Shown here: in pieces, positions 32,279-43,470 of the stretch | How the letters are laid out: each line of letters opens with the position of its first letter | Numbering within the stretch: position 1 is the stretch's first letter | Origin: Geosiphon pyriformis | Lineage: Eukaryota > Glomeromycota > Glomeromycetes > Archaeosporales > Geosiphonaceae | Length of the DNA: 64,000 nt | Direction: 5' to 3' | Assembly: GCA_016748015.1 (NCBI GenBank) | Contig: JAAOMT010000778.1 | Location: forward strand, 4,945 to 68,944 | Notes under the pieces: generated by a model | Told to the model about the DNA's origin: nothing | What the model saw: only the letters and a program-made list of their open reading frames with translations | The model's database searches: none | Translations under genes and position numbers: made by a program

Positions 32279-32931
32279 TGTTACAAATTGGAATAACAAG
32301 CTAACAGATAGCAAAAGAGAACAAGATTGTAGGGTAATAGAAATAATCAAAGAGATTTCAACTTCAAGAAGTGAATTGAATGAGTAAGGATTCAATGTGT
32401 GAGATCAGTCTCATAAAATATCTCAGTCACTGTACTTTTCAAAAGATAACCAGAGAATTTGGAGGTAAAGAGATAGTTTGTACTGTTAACAAATAATTAC
32501 ATACAGGTATAATTCTATGTCTTATATCAACACTCTTAGAATTCAATATTAGGTATCAGATGTACTTTTCAGTTACATTTTATTCAATAATCTTCAAATG
32601 CTGCAAATACACATTCAAAAAAAGGGTAGGTAAATGCCAACAAGTAATTTTTTATTTCAAGATGTTTAGATACTTGAAGGTAAAGAAAAAAAAATTAGTA
32701 ATAAGAGAAAAATTGAGATAAAGTTGTTATTTTATTTTATTTCTTTTTTTTATTCCTGCATGTTTTTTTATAGCTAAAAAATTCATCACTTATATAGCTA
32801 TCAAAAATAGTTAATGATCAAGTCAATAATCAGGTCAATAATCACTATCTAAAAATAGAGTGGCTAATTATATAATATTAATAGCTAATACATGTGATAA
32901 TTAATAAAAAGTGTAGATTTCAACCATAATA
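32279..32931 (-). repeat. 3' LTR of the minus-strand gypsy element
   Basis: The LTR is 653 bp with ends TGTTAC and CCATAATA. Its partner is 42826-43466. Confidence 0.9.
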
Positions 32932-33556
32932 TTATCCTCTCCAAAGAAATTGAGCTCTGGCAAAATCAAACTATTCATGGTGTAATCTATTTGAAGAATT
33001 TTATCTAACTTAAAGCTAACTAATTTGTTGAAGTTTTTTGTGGATAGGATATATAATACTTAAGGCAAAATGAGTTTTGTATCCAAGAGACTAAATCTTT
33101 GTATTAGAGTTTTGGCTTTTTTAGCAATAGTTAAAACTTTTAGGACATCTAACCATATAATGCCCAAAATTTCTGCCTGTATCTCTGAAGTTGTTTTTTC
33201 ATGAGTTTCATATTTTTTATAATTTTACCAAGGCAACCATAGAGTTTTAATTGCCTTTCATATGACAAATTTTTATTTATGGGCAAGATTTCTTGGATTG
33301 TTTTTTCAATTGTGCTAGAAAGTAAGAGTATAACTGCTGTTATATTTTCTAACAGATATTTATTCATTTTGCTACCAATTTTTTCTCTTCTGATAGTAGT
33401 TTTCTTTAGTCTAATAATAGTATGTGTTTCACTGTTATCAGTTATAGTAGTCTGTTTTCTAATGGTCAGAGTAGTATTTGAATAGTTTTTAATCCAATAC
33501 TTATGAAGAGTATAGAAAGTGTTTTGAATGTTTTGATCCAAAAAATAATTATTCAT
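32900..33556 (-). pseudogene. ORF3 downstream of integrase, minus-strand element
   Basis: The conserved ATG at 33556 begins MNNYFLDQNIQNTFYTLH. The reading is open to about 33150 and covers the basic KKTTIRREKIGSKMNKYLL region. A base gain in an A-run near 33198 then shifts the frame (KKQLQRY instead of KKTTSEIQ). The remaining core (FGLLDTKLI region) continues in another frame into the LTR. This is the third copy of the unknown ORF; it is open upstream of the ATG to 33652, overlapping pol. Confidence 0.65.
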
Positions 33557-33599
33557 GTTGATTGAAAATACCTCTGTTTTGGGAATGATGCATTTATTT

Positions 33600-34910
33600 A
33601 TACTTGATTTTTGTTGATTATTTGGGTTGGTATTATCACAACAGACAACCAATCAGATCATTTATGATATTTTTTGAGTCATATACCATGAACAAGATGA
33701 TCATTAAAGATTGTTCCAGATTGATTTTGAAGAATATAAAAACCATTGTTCAAAACTTTGTTGATTATAAAAGGTTCTTTCTACTGGCTAGAAAATTTAT
33801 CACTATAAATATTGTCTTTGTTTGAACAATATTCCAATACCAAGTTACCAACACTTAAAAAAAGTGTTTTATAGGTTTTCTTTTTTTTAAGCTTTTCTTA
33901 AAACTGTTTTATCTTTTCAAAAGCAATTATTTGTGCTTTTATCAAGGAGTTAAGAATGGTACCAAGTCTTTTTTGCAGAATGTTTTTGTAATTTTCAAAA
34001 AGTATTGTTTCAATGTTAGTTTTTATTGGTAGTGTTGCTATGCATCCATAGAATAGATAAAAAAATTCATAATTTGTTATGTTATGATTCACAGTTCTAT
34101 AAGCAAACAAAGCTGAAAACAGTATTTTGTCTTATAAGTTTGTTTTTTTACTGGTTTTGGCTAAGGTTTTACATAATGTTCTATTAAAATGTTCTACTAG
34201 GCCATTTGTTTGGGAGTGATAGGGGGAGGAAAGTTTGTGACATATTCCCATTTTCCTGCAAAGTTTTTTAACCAGTATACTGAGAAAAGCTCTTCTTTTA
34301 TCAGATAAAAGTTTTTTGTAACAGCCATGATGGCAGATAATATCTTTATAAATGAAATTGGCTATTAAGACTGCTGTTTGGTTTAGAGTGGCTTTTGCTT
34401 CTACCCACTTTGTAAGATAGTCAGTAGCTGTAATAATGTATTTGTTGCCATTAGGAATTATTGTTAAAGATCCAACAATATCTATACCAATTTTGTTAAA
34501 TAGTTGATTAACAAAGATTAGATGAATATCTTTTTTGCAATTGAGTTTGTCTCTTCTTTGACAAATGTCACAGGTTTTAATATATTCAGCCAATAATAGC
34601 AAGCTAAGGTTTTTTGAATTGTTTTTGTTTTTCCAAAGTGTCTAGCTAATGGGTCAGTGTGTATGTTGTATATTACAATTTCTTTTTCTTCAAATTTGAT
34701 GACTTTCTGGAGGTGGTCAGAATCTTTTCTATTTCTTTTATATAACTGGTTTTGGCAAATTAAATAGAAATTTAATTGTTTGCACAAATGTTTTCTTTGC
34801 TGTCAAGTGTATTCTGGTGAGTATTGTTTTTTACCCAAAAATTCTATTAAGACTAAATAGTTGTTCAAGTCTATTATTGTGTTTGTTTATAAAGAAGTTA
34901 CTAATAATTA
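33600..34910 (-). pseudogene. Integrase, minus-strand element
   Basis: The pieces are 34787-34518 (LYKRNRKDSDHLQKVIKFEEKE, HTDPLARHFGKTKTIQKTLACYYW; zinc-binding His retained), 34602-34132 (TCDICQRRDK, IGIDIVGSL, LLSDKRRAFLS, GLVEHFNRTL; catalytic D, D, E all present) and 34110-33898. The last leads to a GPY/F-like tail near 33800-33720. It has fewer stops than the plus-strand copy. Confidence 0.82.
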
Positions 34911-35674
34911 AGTTGGTTTGGTTTGAGAGGTTGTACTATTACTGAAAGGTAAATCTAGAAAGAGCATTAGCATTTTGATGATTTGCTCCTTTATGATGTT
35001 GAATATCATAGTTAAATTCATCCAAGTGAAGTATCCAGTAAGTTATTTTTTTGTGTTCCAGCTTCTTTTTATTGTGCAGCCAAACCAAGACTTGATAATT
35101 TGTTACTACTAAGAATTTTACACCAAAAAGATATTGCTCCCAATAACTAGTAGTCCAAACTACTGCTAACATTCTTGTTCAGTTACTGAATAATTTTTTT
35201 TTGCTGGTGTTAGGGATCTACTGGTATATACTATAGCATGTTTTCTGTCATCTTTATTTTTTTATGAGAGAACTGCACCAAGTCTATACCAGATGTATTA
35301 GTGTGGAAGATGAAAAATTGGTCCAAATTAAGTTGCTTGAGAGTTGGTTCAGTAACAAGTTTTTTTTTCAAAATTTTAAAAGCTTTTTGTTGATGAGTGC
35401 CTTAGTGATAATTGACATTTTTTCTGAGTAGCTGATTAAAAAGAAAGGTGGTTTTAGGGAAATCCTTGATAAATTTGCAATAGTAAGAAGCCAAACCAAA
35501 GAAAGAACATAGTGTAGGAACATTTATTGATTGTCTAATGTTTTGAACTTTTTCAATTTTAGCTAGGTTAGGGAAAATTTCATTTTTTGTAATAAAATGA
35601 CCAAAAAACTGGGTAGATTGGTGTCCAAAGAAAGATTTGATTGGGTTGATCTTAAGATCAGCATTTCTGAACAG

Positions 35675-36737
35675 TATTACTAAAGGTTTTTGGTCCCTTT
35701 TCTTGAATGTTGTTAATGTTGATTTGCTGTGAATTTATGTTTACAGGAAGTAGTTGGACTTCCAGTAACTGAATTTATCTTCAAATTATTTCCTATAATT
35801 TAAACTGCTGGACTTATAAGTAGAATGGCCAATTTCTTGCCAGTTATTTTGTATAGTTACATTGTAGTAAACATCAACTCTTTCCCAGAAATTGCTTGTC
35901 TGGAAGCTTACTAAAAATGTGTAGTTACTTTGCTATAAAAGTCAATTCTTTTACAAGAATCTTATTTGTAGACTACCCTAATGATTGTAATAAAAATAAA
36001 AAATAAAAATAAAAAAAATGTAAAAGAAATGGGATTTTATTAAGGGAAACGTTTTTTATCCAGGCCTGGAGTCACTAACAGTTTATTGAAATTAGTAGCT
36101 AATTAATTTCAAAACGTTAGTTGTGTTGAGAGAATTTCCAATGTAATAATTTTAAGGATTTGTTTTCGAATATTTAATTTTTATTTGAATGTGTAAAAAG
36201 TGATTTGTTCCAATTAAGATATCTAAAGTAAGATACTATGTTAAAATATTATAAAAAGATATTATGAGAAGATATTATGAGAAGATATTATGAAAAGATC
36301 TTATGAAAAGATATTATGAGAAAATATTATGAGAAAATATTATGAGAAGATATATTTTCTTAAAGAAAGAAGCTCTTTTTTTATACAACTTATTGTAATA
36401 CTAGTCTTTAAACTTGCACTTTTCTCTTTGTTACCATTTAGGTGAACTAAAGATACATTTTGGCGAATTTACAAGTTATTTCACTGAACTATTGATTATT
36501 TTGGCCAATTTTCATTAATTTCGATGAATTTTGACTATGTTAAATGGTTCAGGGTATTGTGTAATTTGATCATCTTAATTTCTAGAGTACAAATTGGATT
36601 ATTGATTGAGTAATGATATTTGATAATTTAATTAAATAATAAGTAATAATTGAAATAATAATAATGTATGTTAATTAATAAAAGGAATTATGAAGGTAAT
36701 TTTATGCTAATTAATAGCTAAAATTCTACTGGTAACA
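35675..36737 (+). repeat. Solo LTR of family G inside gypsy pol
   Basis: The repeat is 1063 bp, starts TATTACTAAAGG (from TGTTACCGGAG) and ends CTGGTAACA. The flanks ACAG (35671-35674) and GCAG (36738-36741) are a 4-bp duplication with one transition. It matches 46663-47643 along its length and carries an extra 13-bp minisatellite (36245-36355). Confidence 0.85.
36245..36355 (+). repeat. 13-bp minisatellite GATATTATGAGAA
   Basis: About eight tandem copies of GATATTATGAGAA with A/G and T/C variants lie in the solo LTR. The LTRs at 46663 and 49762 have a single equivalent position and no array, so the expansion is private to this copy. Confidence 0.8.
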
Positions 36738-37330
36738 GCAGATCAAAAACCTTCTGCAAATGTTCAAGATATTCATTCCAGGTTTTTGAATAGACCATTA
36801 TGTTATCTAAGTAAACCAGAACAAAGTTTTCTTTTATTGATTCAAATACTTTGTCCATTAGGTGTTGAAAAGTAGGAGAGGCATTGGTAAGACCAAAAAC
36901 ATGACTGTAAATTCATAGGTGCCATACTTGGTAATGAAGGCAGTTTTTTTTCTGCTTTCTGGATCTATCTCTACTTGCCAGAATCTAGCAGTTAAGTCAA
37001 TAGTTGAAAAGAAAACAATATCATTGAATTTATTTAGCATTGCATCAATTTTGGGGAGTGGGTATATGTCTTTTATAGTAATAGCATTTAATTGGTGGTA
37101 GTCAACACAGAAGCATAGAGTTCTACTTTTCTTGAATATCACTACAACTTTGAAAGCCTATTCACTTTTGGTTTTTTGTATGAATCTGAGATCTTTTATT
37201 CAGTTTATCTCTTTCTTAATAAACTTATTATTGCATCAATTAGATTAATAAGGCTTTAAATAAATGAGGCGAGTTTTTTTTGTGGTAATAGTGTGTTGTA
37301 TCACATGAATTTATTTGGAAATATTATTTT

Positions 37331-38620
37331 CTTTTGAGATAACTGGACTATTTCTAGCCAACAGATTTTCAATGTCTACTTTTTTTTCTTTAGAAGAAGA
37401 TTTTCTTTGTTCTACAACTAGTGATTAGATTTTAGGTGGTTTATTTTCAAAAAACTTCTGTACTTTTTTTAGTTCTTCTCTGGATATCAAACTAATTGGC
37501 TCTCAATCTTTGTAATAGATTAGGCAAGACTTGCATTTATCACTAAGAAAATACAAAGATTTATTATACCAGCATCTGGCACAAGGACTATGCCCCCAAT
37601 AATTGTATTTTGCTTTCTTGCCAGGTTTTTTATCAAAGGTTTTTCTGAGAATATCATAGTAGGATCAGCAAATCAGCTTGCCATTTATTATGATTTTTTC
37701 TTTGTTAGCTTTAACATTGTTCAGTGGCTTGCTGTTACTAGTAAAAATAATATAAGCAAGTTCAGCAGTTTCTTTTTGTTTTTCTTGATCTTCTTTTTTA
37801 TTACTTTCATTATCATTTGATTTATCTAATTGTTTTTCTTTTTGTTTTTGTTTAGGTACTAAAAGAGTTGTCCAATGGTGGCACTTAACCATGATAGGTT
37901 TCTCATCATATCTGATAGTCAGTTTACAGAGTTCATAATTAAGCAAAACTTTTGCTTTCTTGAGTCATTCATTGCCAACTATTATAGTATATTCTTTTGC
38001 TTTAGATACTTCTATGTCAGTTTTAATGCTAATACCATTGATTTAGACAGAAACAGCTTTGGCTATGCCCAGACTTTTTTTTTGTCACCATGTATATTGG
38101 TTATTGGTCTTGTGGATGGTTTATCAATTTTTCTGCCAATTGCTTCTAAGAAGTGTTTGGCAATGATGCTAACAGATAATCTACTGTCCAGAATCAGATT
38201 AATGAAGTAACCAGCCACTTGGGCTTTACAAATAAGAGAGGTAACATTGCTGTTGTCAGCAAGTTCAGCTTGGCATGGGCATTTGTTGATCTTTGGTGTT
38301 TTTTTCTTGGGAATCAAAGATTTGTGAAGGTCTTTTCTGAATTGGTAATGGGTCATTAACCGGCCAAAAGTAATATAAGCAGGCATTTCTATAAGATCTT
38401 TGACAACAAAATAGAGTCCAAATTTTTGTATAATTTCTGGAAGTTCCAACTTTAGAGAATTTTTAAAAACTTTAGTTTTTGGTGGCTCATTGTTATCAGC
38501 AGTTGATTTGAATGCTTTGTTTAGATTTATAATAAAATTAACCTTGGCTTTCTTTTTTTTTTTTGTTAATTCAGAAGTGTTAATTGCTAGTTCATTCATG
38601 TTATGGTCATCATTAGTTAA
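37331..38620 (-). pseudogene. Protease region and Cys module, minus-strand element
   Basis: 38599-38063 is one open reading (MNELAINTSELTKKKKKAKV ... KTKVFKNSLKLELPEII ... FINLILDSRLSVSIIAKHFL). The retropepsin Asp is retained but the Gly of DSG is Arg. It shows the frame is continuous where the plus-strand element lost ten bases. 37946-37665 continues to an acidic spacer (DKSNDNESNKKEDQEKQ). Near 37575-37510 the module reads SPCARCWYNKSLYFLSDKCKSCL, a CX2C-x12-CX2C pattern. The segment ends near the RT start. Confidence 0.78.
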
Positions 38621-38778
38621 GTTAAAAGCATAAAAAAGGTTTTTTCTGGTTGGCTTGCACTCTTATCTTTTGGAAGTATGCCTACTAGTTTAAAGACTAA
38701 TAAACAGTAGTTTCAACTAAGGAATCCTCTCCAAAGAAATTGATGTTGGCATGATTGAGTCTTTGGTTGGAGACATTG
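38621..38778 (-). pseudogene. gag C-terminal linker, minus-strand element
   Basis: This Asn/Pro-rich region lies after the knuckle (NHANINFFGEDSLVE type, about 38735-38760), cut by half-LINE C at 38779. The joining piece lies at 41309. Confidence 0.6.
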
Positions 38779-41308
38779 TTTTTTTTTTTTTTTTGTTAAT
38801 ATGTAGCCACATTGGTCATTTATTAGTTATGTCTATAGTAATATGGCACTTTCATAAAGCCAGCTCACCCAATAATACAAATTACAAGATATGGCTAACC
38901 AAAAGTAGAAAGCCCTAACTACATGCTAGTATTACCTTTGCTACCTAATGTATTAAACATATTTAACTAATACATCTTACTCATAATGCTAACAAACTCA
39001 TGACTATTCTTAACTATACCACTCATCTACTTAGCAGTCTGATCAGGACTGGATTTAATACTGGAAGGCTGATTTTCTCATAGGTACATCATAATATCAA
39101 AGGTATTGTTATAGACTAAAAAGTCCTTATTATCATTATCATTATCATTATTATCCATGTTTTCATCCTCTTCTAACACATCCTCCAAGTAGGCCTGTTC
39201 ACATTTTTTTTCAAGGTGTGTCATTTTTTTCTGTATTATGGTAGCAACAGCAGCCAAACCTTTATTTTGCTTAGCCAACTCAGCCACACTTTTCCTAATT
39301 AACACATCCACAACAGATGGAGTAAACAGCAATTTGGTAACCAATACAACCAGAGCACTAACAGGTTCAACCAAAAATTTTATCAATACAAACAGCTTGC
39401 TAAGATGGGATTCTAAAAAAGCCAACCTAAATTTAACAGCAATATTGGGAGCAGAAAAGACAACAGACAACATAGATGTTGTAGTTTTGAGGGGACCACT
39501 GAGATCCAAGTTCATTTCAGCAGCAGCAGCAACAGAAAGAACCACAAAGGCAGCAGCTTTGACATAAGATTTCAATTTAGCAAATAAAAGTTTGAAAACT
39601 CTGGGGCCACCAGAAGTGTTGGAAGATAGTTTGGATAGAATAAGAGATGACTTTTTGCAGTCCACAGCCAAATGGGTCAGGTTTTAACACTTGTAGCAGT
39701 GGTGACATCTAGGAGTTTTTCACCAGATGTGGCAACCATACAAGGTACTAGTTTTTAACACAGCAGTATTTAAAGATTCCAAAAAATCAAAGGTAACCAC
39801 AGCAAAATGTTGACATTGGTAAGATTCAAGGGAGCAAGGAATAAAACATGTACAGTCACCAACTTGGGAAATCAAATCACTTATCTCAAAGGCAGTATAG
39901 CCAAAGGATAGATTAACCAACTTAGTCTTAAAAGTGTCTCTTGAAAAAATAACATTATTTTGGTTGACAACAGGAAGAATTCTAATATTGTCTTTTCTAA
40001 CCAGCACAAATTAGTAAGTAAAAGCAGCAGCAGCAGAAGAAGTGTCTTTGAAATAAACCACAGCATATTGTTATAAGCCAACAGGCTTTAACTTAACAGA
40101 AGTAACAACACCAAAAATGCCAAGAGCAGATTTGATGTTATCAGAGGAGGTATCCAAAAGTATATTACGAAATGCAATTGACAAAGAAGAGAAAGAAACA
40201 GAGACCATATCAGAAGACTGTGCAATCTTAAGAGTGGTCAAAAAAACTTTATTACCAATGGCCACTTTGGTGGCATTATTTAAACTCTTCTGAGATACAA
40301 ATTTCACACAAAATAACTTGACAGTATTTCATAAAACAGACTTAAGCCCAATACAACCAGATAGCAACTGAAACAAGAAACTGAGCAGGGCCATCTTAAT
40401 CTTAAATTTAACACCAGGTACAAAATTGGAGGCCACTCAACCAGAAAACTTTTGATGACCATTTATATTCTTTCAAGCACCACTATTAGTAGCACCAAAA
40501 ACTGAAAAAGAAACAGTTAATTCTATTTCTATCTGATTAGCCCAATCTTTGAGATCATCTGAAATAATAGACTGTTTTGCTTTTGGGATTGACAATGATC
40601 TGCTGAAGAGTACCACATTAGACAACACAACCAGTAGTTGATCTTGGTCTATCTTGGAAGATATGCTGCTGCTGTTGCTATCTATATCAGAAAGAGAGCT
40701 GACTGTTGTTGTAGAGATCTTACCAAAAATCTCATCTGAAACCACAAAGAAGTTTGGTGTGACCATAGCAGTTGTGATTGCCTGCTACTGTTTTTTGGAA
40801 TTTTTTGCTTTTGCAGCCATTTGTAAAGCAGTAGAAGTAGTAGTAGTAGTAGAAATAGTAAAAGTGAGAAAGACTAGCTTGTTAACTGGTCTGTTATTAA
40901 AAATCTTTAAGCTCTTAGAAGTAATAAAGACAACACTAGGACTAACCTAAGTGTGTTTTTTGGAAAAAACTTTGACTGGAGAAGAACTACCAGCCAAAAG
41001 TAAAGAAAATAAACCAGAAGCTGCTAAAGACAGCTTTTTACTAATATTTTTTAAAGGAAATATAACCAGAACATTTTGTCTAGCTGCTTCAATAACTGAG
41101 AGACTCTCTCATGTTGAAACTTTATTAGTTACTATAGGAAAAGTAATGTTTGCAACTTTTTTACTCTTAGCTCTAATCATGGTCATAAAAATTAAGAGAG
41201 AAAAAGTTTTTTTTCAACCATAACAGTAGAAAACAACCAACAAGTAATTTTTTATCTTAAAATGTTCAGATACTTGAAGATAAGGAAAGAAAAATTAGCA
41301 ATATTGAG
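38779..41308 (-). mobile_element. Half-LINE C with chimeric 5' end
   Basis: The unit is 2530 bp between copies of GACATTG (38772-38778, 41309-41315) in gag. A poly(T) tail lies at 38779-38794. The core of about 2440 bp matches units A and B. About 88 bp at the 5' end (41221-41308) are gypsy LTR-derived in the same sense as the LINE: a mid-LTR piece followed, on the LINE strand, by TGTTATGGTTG, the LTR start. Confidence 0.8.
38940..41186 (-). pseudogene. ORF1 of half-LINE C (best preserved)
   Basis: It starts at ATG 41186 or 41180 (MTMIRAKSKKVAN). The N-terminal part is at 40766-40473 (NFFVVSDEIFGKISTTTVSSLSDIDSN, in part). The RRM-like part is at 40307-40071 (IKSALGIFGVVTSVKLKPVGL) continuing as AVVYFKDTSSAAAAFTY. 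40007-39720 gives IRILPVVNQ and FKTKLVNLSFGYTAFEI. The zinc knuckle at about 39705-39655 reads CYKC*NLTHLAVDC, a complete CX2CX4HX4C apart from one TAA, probably from CAA. The coiled-coil-like and acidic region is 39671-39078 (LVEPVSALVVLVTKLL, EDENMDNNDNDNDNKDF). It ends about 38940. No RT is associated. Confidence 0.75.
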
Positions 41309-42775
41309 GACATTGTTGTTGATGATTCTGTTGTTTTAATTGTCATTGTTTCTGGAAGTTGGAGGAAACAGAAGAGAATTGTTACAATCTCTGGAGAAAT
41401 GTCCAGTTAATCTACAGTGATAATACACAGATGGGCCATGATTTTGTTGTCTTTAATAAAGAGTTTGCTGGGATTGATTAAAACAGGATTCAAATCTGGA
41501 TCTTTGGGATTGTTGATTTTCTTTGACTGCTTGGACTAAGGGTTTCAGTAACCAGGCAAAATTAGCTGTAAGTCTATCTATTAACTGTTTATTTGGGTCT
41601 TAAGTTTGGGCAGCAAAAAAGGTAACAGCCATTTGGAGAGCAGAAGCCATAATAAGAGCAAAAGCAAAAACTGGAAGTGTGAATTCCAAGTGCATTCTTT
41701 GGTTGTCTTCAATTTGTTGGGCAAATTCAATGGGTATGTCTATTGTGGGATTGTTTTTTAGGGCCAAAAAGAGCCAAAGTGCATAGGACAGATCTGTTTT
41801 TAATCTTTTTGTAAAGGAATAAAACTTTTGTTCTTCTGTTCAGTTTCTTTCAGAATCTACTCTTTTAATTAACTTTCTGATGACTTTGGCATATTCAGTT
41901 ACCACTTCACTAGGATCTTGGATTCTTTTTTCTAGTTCCATGTACTATTTAGATATCAAAATAGGAGTTCTAAATTTTATTTCAAACCAGGTAGTAAAAG
42001 AGATGTTGTTTTTTTTGGCATTTGTTGGTGCCCATTTAATGATTCTTTATTGAACATTGGCATTGGTTTCTTGTAAGAACCAAGTAGCAAAAAAGTCTTG
42101 AAAATAGCCACCAATGATTTGGAACTTATATTTATTATTATATTGATTGGCTGTGGCAGCTCTTTTAAAGTCATTCAACCATTCAATTGGATCTTGTGTA
42201 TTACCTCTAAACAAGGATAATAGAGTGTTGTTTCTTCTTCCCAAAGCAGTTTGTATGTCTTGGAGAGCAATTAGAATGTTCTGTTGTATAGGATTATTAG
42301 CCATTGGTTCAGAAATTACTGTTTGAGTAGAGTGATTTGATTTATTTAAGAAAAGATCAAAAACAAAAGCAGTTTGATAGCTTTCTTTTTTTGTTTCAAG
42401 AGGAGTTTTAGTTGATTGATGAGCAGCAATCTAAGTATAGATTTGATGATTCAGATATTCGAAATCAGAGGGCTGTTATTCAAAGATTGTGAAATATAAA
42501 AGCTAATTGATGCTGTTGTTTTTTTCTTCAAAGTTGTCTTCAAAATAAGCTTAATTAAAGTAATAAGTTGTATAGACTGTATAGGTTTCAACTGAATGCT
42601 TATTCAAAAACCAGTTCCAAAAGTCTTGAAATTGTCTGCTGAATTGTTTTTCAATAAGGAAGCAAATCAAGCAAGAGAGCAAAAAATTGAGTTCAATAAA
42701 GTTTAAATTATTTTTGTTGTGTGCTTCAAAGTGTTCTTTTGATTGTTGTGACAGGTATGAATAATCACCTATACA
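41309..42775 (-). pseudogene. gag of the minus-strand gypsy element
   Basis: The reading starts near 42775 (IGDYSYLSQQSKEHFEAHN; the family start Met is replaced by I). Pieces: 42820-42551, 42304-42047 (NNTLLSLFRGNTQDPIEWLND, in part), then broken frames to the knuckle at about 41430-41385. The knuckle reads YYHCRLTGHFSRDC: the first Cys is Tyr here and Ser in the plus-strand copy. Half-LINE C breaks the linker just downstream. Confidence 0.78.
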
Positions 42776-42802
42776 ATTAGGAAACAAAGTGAATTTTGAC
42801 AA

Positions 42803-42819
42803 CTTTACAGGAAGCACCA
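42803..42819 (-). promoter_or_regulatory. Primer binding site, minus-strand element
   Basis: On the minus strand it reads TGGTGCTTCCTGTAAAG, six bases from the 5' LTR; one base differs from the 6668 site. Confidence 0.68.
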
Positions 42820-42825
42820 CTTTTA

Positions 42826-43466
42826 TGTTACAGATTGGAGTAACAAGCTAATGGATAGCAAAGAAGAACAGGATTGTAGAGTAATAGAAATAATCAAAGG
42901 AATTTCAATTTCAAGGAGAGAATTAAATGAGTAAGGATTCAATGTGTGAAATTAATCTCATAAAATATCTTAGTCACTGTACTTTTCAAAAGATAACCAG
43001 AAAATCTAAAGATAAAGAAATAGTTTGTACTGTTAACAAATAATCACACACTGGTATAATTCTATGTCTTACATTGGTGCTTTTAGAATTCAATATCAGG
43101 TATTAGATGTACTCTTTAGTCACATTTTATTCAATAATCTTTAAATGTTGCAAATACACATTCAGAAAAAGGGTAGATAAATGCTAACAAGTAATCTTTT
43201 ATCCCAAGATGTTCAGATACTTGAAAATAAGAAAAGAGAAATTAGTGATAAGAGAAGAATTGAAATAAAGTTGTTATTTTATTTTATTTTATTTTTTTAT
43301 TTCTGCATGCTTTTCTATAGCTAAAAAATTCATCACTTATATAGCTATCAAAAGTAGTTAATGATCAGGTCAATAATTACTATCTAAAAATAAAATGGCT
43401 AATTATATGATATCAGTGGCTAATACATGTGATAATTAATAAGAAGTATAGGTTTCAACTATAACA
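42826..43466 (-). repeat. 5' LTR of the minus-strand gypsy element
   Basis: The LTR is 641 bp with ends TGTTACAGA and ACTATAACA. It is adjacent to the ACAT duplication at 43467-43470. Confidence 0.9.
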
Positions 43467-43470
43467 ACAT

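Larger units (their letters stand above)
34920..37330 (-). pseudogene. Reverse transcriptase and RNase H, split by a solo LTR
   Basis: 37142-36858 holds the RT fingers/palm with CFCVDYHQLNAITIKDIYPLPK and FFSTIDLTARFWQVEID, showing motif A intact here. The YLDDI motif C region follows at about 36820-36790 (VYLDNIMVYS, second Asp changed to Asn). A solo LTR (35675-36737) interrupts after the DLL of the connection. Reading resumes at 35674 (NPIKSFFGHQSTQFF). RNase H begins with a TNTSG version of TDASG near 35305. Its C-terminal half is intact as an ORF (35172-34939, MLAVVWTTSYWEQYLFGVKF, HHKGANHQNANALSR). Confidence 0.8.
32279..43466 (-). mobile_element. Complete minus-strand Ty3/gypsy family-1 element in LINE F ORF1
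   Basis: The element is 11188 bp with target duplication ACAT at 32275-32278 and 43467-43470. Removing it restores the LINE ORF1 reading FRIANT/SKKTALH. Subtracting nested half-LINE C and a solo LTR leaves about 7.6 kb, equal to the plus-strand element at 5983. Gene order is as in that element; all ORFs are broken. Confidence 0.92.
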
